This document shows, one piece after another, positions 6,031 through 13,071 of a stretch of 13,071 nt of DNA. Origin of the DNA: Flavobacteriales bacterium (GTDB taxonomy: Bacteria > Bacteroidota > Bacteroidia > UBA10329); the NCBI GenBank assembly GCA_003456455.1, contig DMRV01000056.1:1-13071 (forward strand), written 5' to 3'. The notes below the pieces were generated by a model. That model searched no databases and was not told the DNA's origin. It worked only from the letters and a program-made list of their open reading frames with translations. The translations under genes were made by a program, and so were the position numbers. Positions within the stretch are counted from its first letter, which is position 1, and the number at the start of each line of letters is the position of its first letter.

Positions 6031-9000
6031 TCAACGAAGAATCATTAATCGCTGTCGAATCGGAGACTCACTGTCAGGATTAATCACTACCCAGTAAAGT
6101 GCATTCTCCAAGTTAGCAATCGAGAATTGAACTTGATTCATTCCTTGATTCAAAGTGATTGACTTTACGATTCTACCGTCAGCAGCGTATATTTCTAGTT
6201 GTGTGTTTTCATTCAGGTCTTCACCAAATTTGACCGTCACATCATCACTAGCAGGATTAGGAATCAACTGGATCGTTTGTCCGGTTGCATTTTCCCGAAT
6301 TCCCACAGCTACATCAACATCATATTCCGCTTGGCAATCGGCCTGTCCGTTTACGGTAAGCGTTGCAGTGTAGTTCCCAACAGGATTGTACGTGTGTGTT
6401 GGGTTTTGTTGTGTGGAGGTATTTCCATCACCAAAGTCCCAGAACCAACTGGTAGCGTTTGCTGATAGGTCTGTAAAGCTTACGGTTCCTCCAGTGTTGA
6501 CAAAGCTGAAGTCTGCCGCAACTGGAGAAGCTGTTACTGTAACCGGTAGAGACACGCAAGGAATCTCTCTGATTTCCATATCATAGAAGTAGTAATAGAA
6601 ATCAAACGGTCCTGTATCTGCCGATGAACTATTCAATGTCATTACACCAGCCAACGTATAAGGATATGAAGAGGCCGAGTTGTTCCTATAGAGGTCAACA
6701 TTATTTGCTCCCAAGTTGTAATCGCCCGCATCAGGTACAATCAGATTTAGATCAACCCGTTGTGCTCCATCCACCAAGTTGACTGTAACCTGCTGCACGA
6801 ATGGATTTGGTATTGTGCCATCACTTTCGCCTTCCGCAAGAGTGAACGTTCTGGTACCTGCTCCATCTGCAACAACATATGCTGAGACTATCTCAAGACC
6901 TTGGCTTACAGTGAAGTTTATTGCGCCATGAAACGTACTGGAGTGAATCCCACCTGTACCGAAGTTGTTGTTAACGGGGCCAACGTTTCCTAATGCTGGA
7001 GCAACAAGGTTTTCTACCGTGTAACTTTGAGATGTCGACACGCCCGAAAGTGAAAGAATATCTCCCTCAAGGATCACATCTCCAGAAGTGTTTCTCCAAA
7101 TCGAGGTGCCTGTTGATGACGCAATAAGGTCGGCATCATCACCTTCGCAAACCGAAACATCAGATACTTGTGGTGCATCAGGAAGGTCAATTACAACGGT
7201 TTGTGTCTCGATGCTCGTGCCAAATTGGTTACTAACCGTCAATTCCACACTAAACGTTCCTTCTGACGTGAAAACGTGAGTGGGACTTGGTTGTGTTGAA
7301 GTTGCTCCATCGCCAAAATCCCAAACCCAAGAAGTTGGAATTTCTGTACTCTGATCCTCGAAAGAAACCTCAGGGTCACAGGTTAAATATGTGCTTGCAG
7401 TGAAAGCTGCGTTTGGTGATGTTGTTGGCAGTTGACAGCTTTGTGGGAGGTCGAACGCTTCGGTTTGATCTGAACGACTACCACTGCTTCCTTGGCTTGC
7501 GCTGAAACCGAACCCTCGGTTGGCAAATGCATTCCAAATAATGCACTGGTGCTCGCCACCATATAGTAATTGGTCAGCTTGCAGAATGGCATCTCTACCA
7601 TCAATCATTCCTGGGCCACAAGGCTGTAATTTGAGTGATTCAGTGACAAGTTGCATGGCAACATTATTTCCACCCGTTCCTCCATAAACATCTGGGTCAG
7701 GAACACCACCATAGTAGTCAATCAGAGCCCAAGTCATATCCCATAACGCGGTAGCGTATATGAACCCTACCCCGTGTGGTTGAGAAATATTGTTTCCGTC
7801 ATTGGAATCTCCGTAGGTGTAAGGATTCAAGTTGAAGTCGGTTGAGTATGGTGCGGGACGAATCCCTGTTGCAATGGTCGATTGACCTCCAGCATATGTT
7901 CCGATTCCTCGTGAGTCAGGCCCCAGGTCTCCATCTTCTATCGTCAACATCAAACCAAACCAATCACTCCAACCTTCTCCCATTTGCTCAGCGTTCTGTA
8001 AACAATTGGAATTGGATGGACCACCCGTTAGTCTGTTGGAGATTCCGTGTCCGTATTCGTGTGCTATAATCCCATTATCGAAGTCGCTATCTCTAAATTG
8101 GCTTGGGTTTCCTCCATCGCTTATTGTGGCATTAACGGTTCCTTGCTGCAATTGTACTTTGATGGTGTTTCCGTCCGTTTGAGAAATCATGATAGATGGA
8201 ATATTGATAGTGTTGCTTGTTCCACCCATTTGAAATGGGGAACCTGCAGCGTTATTGGCGATGATAACCGCAACAGCTCCGGCATTTTGGGCGTTTTCAA
8301 CCTTCGCAGTAAAGTTGCAATCACCCCTGTCTATCAACGCAATTTTCCCGGAAACTTGGGCCGCATTGGTTAATGTTTGGCAGCCATCGTTTGCTGGAGC
8401 TGTTCCATCCGTAGCTAAAACCACATCTGCAGTAATTGGTGTGGCAGGTAATCCTGGTCCAAAAGTGGCCTCTGTTGAGTTATAAGCCCCTGCAATACCA
8501 GATGGAGAATTCACATCCAAGAAGCTTCCAAGAGACGTGCCGCCAGTCCACAGGTACATCTGCATTCTCGGATTAAAGCCGTCTTCTGGAGTTCCAAAAT
8601 TTGCATTATTTGTTCCACTTCCATCCTGTGCTTCAGCTAAAACAAAATCATCATCCGCTCCACCATTTCCGTAATTATTGTCTTGAAAATTACCGCTGAC
8701 TTCATCAAAACCGTATTGATACCAAACGTCATGCATTACATTATTCCAGAAGAACAAATTGGTAATTGCCGCACTTAGGTTCTGGTTCGGGCTGTTAGAA
8801 CCAGAATAAGGGAAATCGAAAACCAATGACCCACCACCATCGGGGCTAAAACCTGGCGAATCATTGTCCGCAACATCATCATAGGCATAAACATTATTTC
8901 CTCTGGTGATTGTAAACTCTTCTCCTGTTTGACCATTATTGTCGTGCCAACCATACGGAGATGAAAATGGGTCGGCTGGGCCTACCTCAATACTTCTAAT

Positions 9001-9777
9001 TCCGTGGTTCGGACTTTCAACTGGCATTGGGAAAACATTGTAAACCGCTGGTCCTCCAGGTGTAGGAGCCGCTAGGTTTACTGGAGAACTAGGTACTGTA
9101 ACTTCGCAATAATGAGCTTTTGAATTATGATCTGGAAACTGACAGCTTACAACCCAATCCAATCGGTCAACCTCTTCACCAGTGGATGCATCAATAAACG
9201 ATTGCCACCAATGTTTTCCGTCAACTTGATACAGGCTTACTATCCACACCAATCGCACCTCATCGGCTTCATTTTTCAAAGCCCAATACGCCTTGTATAC
9301 TTGAATGTCTTCATTAGCAAGGGTTCCTCGGTCAAAATTGAGACGACCACTTTCTGTTTCCTTCAAAAATGGTCCAACCTCTCCGTTCATCCCGGTGGCT
9401 GTTTTTGCATTTGTAATTGCTTCAACTGCGGTTATTGATGCATTGGACGCAACAACCTTCTTATTCAGGTTTCGAATCAACCGAATTCCTGAATTAACTA
9501 CACTTCCTTCAGCATTGATAGCAAAGTTGGCGACACCGTTTTTGAGGATGACTCCATCGATTTCCTGAGCGACATATACATGCTGGATTCCGCCCGTTCT
9601 CGATACGTTTTTGTCTGTGACGACCAGGCTTTCATAATCTGAGGGGGCAAGACCCAGTTCATCGGCTTTTTCCGATAAGTAGGTTTTTATAGTTTGCACG
9701 GCATCATTTTGAGCCGAAGCGGAAAGGCCGATGATATTGGTGGCCAGAACTAAGAACAGAACGGATAGATTTTTCAT
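6031..9777 (-). CDS. Secreted M36 (fungalysin) metalloprotease with PA, PKD and T9SS sorting domains
   Basis: A 1248-residue exported zinc protease. Order of parts: signal peptide 1-22 (ends SASA-Q); FTP-type inhibitory propeptide about 25-200; M36 catalytic domain about 250-775, with the typical segment DGSGTNNANF; a PA (protease-associated) domain inserted at about 450-550 (KIALIDRGDCNFTAKVENAQ); the zinc motif HEYGH at 573-577 with H573 and H577 as ligands, E574 as catalytic base and E601 in GEGWSD as third ligand; PKD 1 (787-864, WDFGDG at 819); an Ig-like segment (868-922); a beta-rich domain I cannot name (927-1070); PKD 2 (1085-1157, WDFGDG at 1113); and a T9SS type A sorting domain (about 1168-1248, starting IQLIPNPASDD). 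It should be secreted across the outer membrane by the type IX system and activated by propeptide removal. All catalytic residues are present. Likely role: digestion of extracellular protein. Confidence 0.96.
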   Translation of the reverse strand: MKNLSVLFLVLATNIIGLSASAQNDAVQTIKTYLSEKADELGLAPSDYESLVVTDKNVSRTGGIQHVYVAQEIDGVILKNGVANFAINAEGSVVNSGIRLIRNLNKKVVASNASITAVEAITNAKTATGMNGEVGPFLKETESGRLNFDRGTLANEDIQVYKAYWALKNEADEVRLVWIVSLYQVDGKHWWQSFIDASTGEEVDRLDWVVSCQFPDHNSKAHYCEVTVPSSPVNLAAPTPGGPAVYNVFPMPVESPNHGIRSIEVGPADPFSSPYGWHDNNGQTGEEFTITRGNNVYAYDDVADNDSPGFSPDGGGSLVFDFPYSGSNSPNQNLSAAITNLFFWNNVMHDVWYQYGFDEVSGNFQDNNYGNGGADDDFVLAEAQDGSGTNNANFGTPEDGFNPRMQMYLWTGGTSLGSFLDVNSPSGIAGAYNSTEATFGPGLPATPITADVVLATDGTAPANDGCQTLTNAAQVSGKIALIDRGDCNFTAKVENAQNAGAVAVIIANNAAGSPFQMGGTSNTINIPSIMISQTDGNTIKVQLQQGTVNATISDGGNPSQFRDSDFDNGIIAHEYGHGISNRLTGGPSNSNCLQNAEQMGEGWSDWFGLMLTIEDGDLGPDSRGIGTYAGGQSTIATGIRPAPYSTDFNLNPYTYGDSNDGNNISQPHGVGFIYATALWDMTWALIDYYGGVPDPDVYGGTGGNNVAMQLVTESLKLQPCGPGMIDGRDAILQADQLLYGGEHQCIIWNAFANRGFGFSASQGSSGSRSDQTEAFDLPQSCQLPTTSPNAAFTASTYLTCDPEVSFEDQSTEIPTSWVWDFGDGATSTQPSPTHVFTSEGTFSVELTVSNQFGTSIETQTVVIDLPDAPQVSDVSVCEGDDADLIASSTGTSIWRNTSGDVILEGDILSLSGVSTSQSYTVENLVAPALGNVGPVNNNFGTGGIHSSTFHGAINFTVSQGLEIVSAYVVADGAGTRTFTLAEGESDGTIPNPFVQQVTVNLVDGAQRVDLNLIVPDAGDYNLGANNVDLYRNNSASSYPYTLAGVMTLNSSSADTGPFDFYYYFYDMEIREIPCVSLPVTVTASPVAADFSFVNTGGTVSFTDLSANATSWFWDFGDGNTSTQQNPTHTYNPVGNYTATLTVNGQADCQAEYDVDVAVGIRENATGQTIQLIPNPASDDVTVKFGEDLNENTQLEIYAADGRIVKSITLNQGMNQVQFSIANLENALYWVVINPDSESPIRQRLMILR

Positions 9778-9883
9778 AGAGAATTTTATTCGGACGATTT
9801 ACTCAATCTCAGTTAACACGGAATAAACCCACGAAAACAAAAAGTGTTTGAAAGATACGAAGAGCCTTTTTGCAATTCGTCAG
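9778..9883. other. Intergenic gap between lipoprotein and protease genes
   Basis: This AT-rich 106-bp gap lies upstream of the protease start on the minus strand. I see no convincing terminator hairpin. TATCTTTC (minus strand, 9857-9850) misses the TAnnTTTG promoter consensus by one base and has no TTTG at the right distance upstream, so I do not call a promoter. Confidence 0.4.
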
Positions 9884-11185
9884 CTAGTTTGCGCAAGGAG
9901 AAAACGTAATCAGCTGCAAATAAATCTTCGTTTTACCCAATTGTCCCATCAGCCAATCTCGCTTTTGGTGATTTATCGGAGACGTGTAATTCGCCACAAG
10001 AAAACGGTGTTTGTCTAATCGGAGAATGGAAGGGAAAGCCGTATCGCCAGCACCTGGTAAATCCATTACCCATTCTACTTTTCGTGTTTCTTTATTGATT
10101 TTGAATAATGCCGTTGTCTTTGGCGAAAGTGAATATCCAACCCAATTCCACTTTCGTTGAGCTGACATCTTTCGAGTTCGCTTCACTTTGCCGAAAGGCT
10201 TTTTGCCCAGTTGTCTTCGACCGACCAGATACATATCATCGCCATGACGAAACATTTTTGGCGACATGAAACAGCGGACATCAGCGGTGTCTGGAAACTC
10301 CCAATTACCAAGGTCATCTGCATTCGCAAAAGCGACATGCGAACCAAAACCAGTGTCGTCTCCATCCTCCAAACGTGTTATGGCCCAAAGGTTCTTATCA
10401 CGGTCAAATTCCCAAGCGGTTTCAGAAACACCACCGAAGTAAACAGAACCCGTATCATTCACAGATTTCCAGTTTACACCATCAAACGTCTGTTTAAAAA
10501 ACAACCGAACTTCTGATGGTCCTTTTAGTTCGTAATGCGAACCTGTATAGCTGGTCATAAATGTTGAACCATTCCGATTCTTAATGCTCCAATGCACTTC
10601 GCCTAGCGTCAGCACTTTCTCAGGTTCTGACCAATTTCCATTGCCATCCGAAGTAAAGTGGTCAATGAACTTAGGTTCAAAAGCAGTCATTTTTGTACCT
10701 GCTCCAAAGGTGTAGAAATGAAGTTTTCCATCAATCGGAACTAAAAATGGCTCTCGAAAATCTTGACCATTAAATATTTCCTTTTCTTTTCGCCATTCTT
10801 TTCCATCCGCAGAACTGATAACGTAAATGCCTGTTTTCTTAGAGGCAAAATGAGTTGGCCCTGTTCGAAAAGCCAAAAACAACCGATGATTGAAAATGGT
10901 AATCGAAACATTGTTGTTTGATTTCTGCGGATTGACTCCATCAGGTAGGTCATCAGAAGGAATCAACCAATACGGATTGCTCAATTGCGGGCAATAATCT
11001 TTGCCGAAATCAAACCCTTCATCATGAAACGCTGGGTCGTCTGGCGACACTTCCAACTTCGGCAAAAACTCCGCTAATACAGTCTGAACTTCCGATGGAT
11101 ATTCCGTTTCCATCGGCCATTTTGGGGTGGTGCAACTGAAGAAGAAAGAGGAGAAAAACAGAAAGGAAAAAAAGTGGGTTTTCAT
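9884..11185 (-). CDS. Lipoprotein with sialidase-like (BNR/Asp-box) beta-propeller
   Basis: A 433-residue protein that starts with a phenylalanine-rich signal peptide and a lipobox, FFSC, with the lipidated cysteine at C18, so it is anchored in the envelope, possibly at the cell surface. The rest is a repetitive beta-strand protein with several Asp-box-like turns: SSADGKEW (124-131), TSDGNGNW (178-185) and TFDGVNW (233-239). Single aspartates and arginines typical of propeller glycosidases occur (FRTGP at 106-110; GAGDTAFPS at 378-386). This fits the sialidase superfamily, but I cannot identify the full arginine triad or the Tyr/Glu pair, so true sialidase activity is unproven; another glycosidase or a sugar-binding propeller is equally possible. 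It lies 106 nt upstream of the secreted protease on the same strand, and both are extracytoplasmic. Confidence 0.75.
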   Translation of the reverse strand: MKTHFFSFLFFSSFFFSCTTPKWPMETEYPSEVQTVLAEFLPKLEVSPDDPAFHDEGFDFGKDYCPQLSNPYWLIPSDDLPDGVNPQKSNNNVSITIFNHRLFLAFRTGPTHFASKKTGIYVISSADGKEWRKEKEIFNGQDFREPFLVPIDGKLHFYTFGAGTKMTAFEPKFIDHFTSDGNGNWSEPEKVLTLGEVHWSIKNRNGSTFMTSYTGSHYELKGPSEVRLFFKQTFDGVNWKSVNDTGSVYFGGVSETAWEFDRDKNLWAITRLEDGDDTGFGSHVAFANADDLGNWEFPDTADVRCFMSPKMFRHGDDMYLVGRRQLGKKPFGKVKRTRKMSAQRKWNWVGYSLSPKTTALFKINKETRKVEWVMDLPGAGDTAFPSILRLDKHRFLVANYTSPINHQKRDWLMGQLGKTKIYLQLITFSPCAN

Positions 11186-11316
11186 GAGGTTTGGCGCGTT
11201 ATGCGAAAATAGTAGAACATTAAGAGGGCTATCTGTTAAATAAATGCAAGACGTTATGTTTAGCGACCCGAAGAGGCTAATCGGCTGGGGGCTTAATTAG
11301 TCCATAACTTGCGGGC
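11186..11316. other. Divergent intergenic region between lipoprotein and YqaA-like genes
   Basis: This 131-bp region must hold the promoters of both divergent genes. On the plus strand TATGTTTA (11255-11262) matches seven of eight positions of the Bacteroidota -7 element TAnnTTTG, but there is no good -33 box. A weak 7-bp inverted repeat (11275-11281 with 11296-11302) lies just before the YqaA-like start. Neither signal is strong enough to call on its own. Confidence 0.35.
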
Positions 11317-11745
11317 ATGGACTGGCTCGAATACGGCTATTGGGGATTGTTTTTCGCGGCATTTTTGTCGGGAACAGTTGTGCCTTTTTCGTCCGAAGTA
11401 GTTCTTGCAGCTGGTCTTTACGCTGGGATGGACCCATCGACTTCCCTCGTTGTCGCAACAACCGGCAACTGGATTGGCGGTTATACAACCTTTTGGATTG
11501 GCCACCTCGGTAATCTCGAATGGATTGAAAAGTACTTCCGCGTGAAGCACGAAAAGCTACTGGCATGGGAACACGTGGTCGAAAAGTACGGAGCCTATTT
11601 CGCCATACTTGGCTGGCTTCCAATTCTCGGAAACATAATTTTACTATCCCTTGGCTTTTTTCGCGCCCGCGCCATTCCAGCAGCATGGTGGATGCTAGTT
11701 GGGAAAGTTGCTAGATATGCGGCTATTATTTGGCTAATGGATTAA
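11317..11745 (+). CDS. YqaA-type DedA/VTT-domain membrane protein
   Basis: A 142-residue inner-membrane protein, the same length as E. coli YqaA and shorter than most DedA proteins. The N-terminal segment GLFFAAFLSGTVVPFSSEVVL (10-30) holds the helix-break with P23 and the S25-S26-E27 cluster that marks this branch, followed by ATTGNWIGGYTTFWIG (47-62), an amphipathic stretch (66-90) and the second half LGWLPILGNIILLSLGFFRA (98-117) with GKVARY at 129-134. The paired half-helices are the VTT (SNARE-associated) fold. Members of the wider DedA family are linked to lipid flipping and proton-motive force upkeep; the YqaA branch has no firmly known substrate. The gene starts a plus-strand pair with the monooxygenase 27 nt downstream. 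Confidence 0.88.
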   Translation: MDWLEYGYWGLFFAAFLSGTVVPFSSEVVLAAGLYAGMDPSTSLVVATTGNWIGGYTTFWIGHLGNLEWIEKYFRVKHEKLLAWEHVVEKYGAYFAILGWLPILGNIILLSLGFFRARAIPAAWWMLVGKVARYAAIIWLMD

Positions 11746-11772
11746 TTTCAGGCAAAATCTTATTCAAAACGA

Positions 11773-13071
11773 ATGGAAAAAACGCAAGTTGATTTTGATG
11801 TTGTTGTAGTTGGAGCGGGACTCTCTGGCATTGGGGCTGGATATCACTTACAGAAATCTTGTCCAGATAAAAGCTTTGCCATTCTAGAAGGTCGCGATTC
11901 CATTGGCGGAACGTGGGATTTGTTCAAGTATCCGGGCATTCGTTCAGATTCAGACATGTACACATTTGGGTTTCCTTTTCACCCATGGAAAAACCCAAAA
12001 GCCATTGCAGACGGCCCTGCAATTATGGAATATTTGAACGATACGGTTGACACCTACAATCTTAGAAAAAACATCCAATTTGGGAAACGAGTCGCTGCTT
12101 CCGATTGGTCATCAACAGATAAAAAGTGGACGCTAACCGTTAGCGATTCCCATTCTGGCGAGAGCCAAACCATTACCTGCAACTTTCTTTTTATGTGCAG
12201 CGGTTACTATGATTACAAAGCTGGATATGAACCCGATTTCCCGAATGTTGAAGCGTTTGAAGGCATCAAGATTCACCCGCAACATTGGGACACGAGTCTT
12301 GACTACTCCAACAAAAAAATTGTAATTATTGGTAGTGGCGCTACGGCTGTAACGCTACTACCAATATTAGCAGAAACGGCCAAAGAAGTTACTATGCTTC
12401 AACGGTCTCCAACGTATATCGCCAGTAGACCAACCGAAGACAAAGTTGCAAACACTTTGAAAAAGGTTTTGCCAAAGCAATTGGCGCATACACTTTCTCG
12501 ATGGAAGAACATTTTATTCCAATTAGGAACCTATAATTTCAGTAGAAGTCGGCCTAATCTAGTCCGTAATTTCCTTTTAAGCCAAGTCAAAAAATCGTTG
12601 AAGGACAAGTACAACGAAAAGGATTGGACACCCAATTACAATCCGTGGGATCAAAGAATTTGTGCAGTACCTGATGGAGACCTTTTTAAGTCTATTAAAG
12701 CTGGTAAGTCTAAGATTGTAACCGATACGATTAAGTCGTTTGTGAAAGACGGAATTGAACTCAATTCTGGCGAAAAAATCGAAGCCGACATCATTATTAC
12801 CGCAACTGGTTTAAAGGTTCAATTATTTGGAGGAATGCAAGTGACTGTGGATGGGACGCCACTCGATTTTTCTAAATCTCCCGCGTTTAAAGGCGTGATG
12901 CTGAGTGACATCCCCAACTTTGCTTTTTCGGTTGGTTATACCAATGCTTCTTGGACACTAAAAAGTGACCTTAATTGCATTTACGTAACCAAGATTCTAA
13001 ACCACCTGAAAGCGAAAAACCTTCAGGTGTGCACTCCACATTTCGACCATGAGAATATGGAGCAAGAAGAA
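11773..13071 (+). CDS. ethA: EthA-like Baeyer-Villiger flavin monooxygenase, partial at right edge
   Basis: The frame runs 433 codons from ATG 11773 to the window edge without a stop; EthA of mycobacteria is about 490 residues, so roughly the last tenth is missing. It shows every mark of a type I Baeyer-Villiger monooxygenase: FAD motif GAGLSG (14-19), GGTWD (45-49) with YPGIRSDSDMYTFGF (53-67), the fingerprint FEGIKIHPQHW (162-172, FxGxxxHxxxW), NADPH motif GSGATA (187-192) and ATG motif in IIITATGLKVQLFGG near 337-351. The wording of these blocks is very close to what I recall of mycobacterial EthA, which oxidises ketones and activates the drug ethionamide. Expected reaction: NADPH- and O2-dependent insertion of oxygen next to a ketone; the natural substrate is unknown. 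It follows the YqaA-like gene by 27 nt on the same strand. Confidence 0.93.
   Translation, partial: MEKTQVDFDVVVVGAGLSGIGAGYHLQKSCPDKSFAILEGRDSIGGTWDLFKYPGIRSDSDMYTFGFPFHPWKNPKAIADGPAIMEYLNDTVDTYNLRKNIQFGKRVAASDWSSTDKKWTLTVSDSHSGESQTITCNFLFMCSGYYDYKAGYEPDFPNVEAFEGIKIHPQHWDTSLDYSNKKIVIIGSGATAVTLLPILAETAKEVTMLQRSPTYIASRPTEDKVANTLKKVLPKQLAHTLSRWKNILFQLGTYNFSRSRPNLVRNFLLSQVKKSLKDKYNEKDWTPNYNPWDQRICAVPDGDLFKSIKAGKSKIVTDTIKSFVKDGIELNSGEKIEADIIITATGLKVQLFGGMQVTVDGTPLDFSKSPAFKGVMLSDIPNFAFSVGYTNASWTLKSDLNCIYVTKILNHLKAKNLQVCTPHFDHENMEQEE

Noticed and set aside
6017..6033. Shared bidirectional terminator between the converging racemase-like and protease genes
   Set aside because: Only 11 nt separate the stops and I find no stable hairpin with a T run there.
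11275..11302. Inverted repeat GGCTAAT / ATTAGTC before the YqaA-like gene as a leader hairpin or operator
   Set aside because: The stem is only 7 bp including a G-T pair with a 14-nt loop, easily expected by chance in a region of this size.
11293..11686. Minus-strand frames opposite the YqaA-like gene
   Set aside because: The plus-strand frame encodes a clear VTT-fold membrane protein of the right length; the antisense products are basic and featureless.
1..13071. Defence system, mobile element, CRISPR array or biosynthetic cluster
   Set aside because: No nuclease, reverse transcriptase, transposase, integrase, toxin-antitoxin, spaced direct repeats or carrier-protein genes are visible; the gene content is metabolic, transport and secreted enzymes.

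Overview
This 13.1 kb window looks like chromosomal DNA from a member of the Bacteroidota, probably a marine or aquatic Flavobacteriales-type bacterium. The clues are a secreted protease ending in a type IX secretion (T9SS) sorting domain, PKD domains, weak AT-rich ribosome binding sites and moderate GC. I see no rRNA, tRNA, CRISPR array, insertion sequence or phage gene.

Left part (1-4766, all minus strand): a tightly packed potassium operon. In transcription order it encodes TrkA (regulatory NAD-binding subunit), TrkH (K+ translocating subunit), a small DUF1905/YdeI-OmpD-associated protein, a six-helix voltage-sensor type K+ channel with a C-terminal zinc ribbon, and an exported peroxiredoxin-like thiol protein that runs off the left edge. 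Three of the four junctions abut or overlap (TAAATG, TGATG, TAATG), so the genes are almost certainly co-transcribed and partly translationally coupled. The unit combines K+ uptake (TrkAH), a probable K+ exit or sensing channel and an envelope thiol-redox protein.

Middle (4767-6019): a 221-bp divergent intergenic region carries a two-hairpin element that resembles, from memory, a dispersed intergenic element of Bacteroidota genomes. It is followed on the plus strand by a family III CoA-transferase/alpha-methylacyl-CoA racemase-like enzyme.

Right-middle (6031-11185, minus strand): a 1248-residue secreted M36 (fungalysin) metalloprotease with an inserted PA domain, two PKD domains and a T9SS tail. 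Upstream of it lies a lipoprotein with a sialidase-like beta-propeller. Both act outside the cytoplasm and fit a polymer-degrading lifestyle, but the 106-bp gap does not prove an operon.

Right end (11317-13071, plus strand): a YqaA/DedA-type membrane protein, then, 27 bp later, an EthA-like Baeyer-Villiger monooxygenase cut by the window edge.

Most genes are recognisable families. The points most worth a second look are the channel-redox extension of the Trk operon, the zinc-ribbon tail of the channel, and the structured intergenic element at about 4837-4957.
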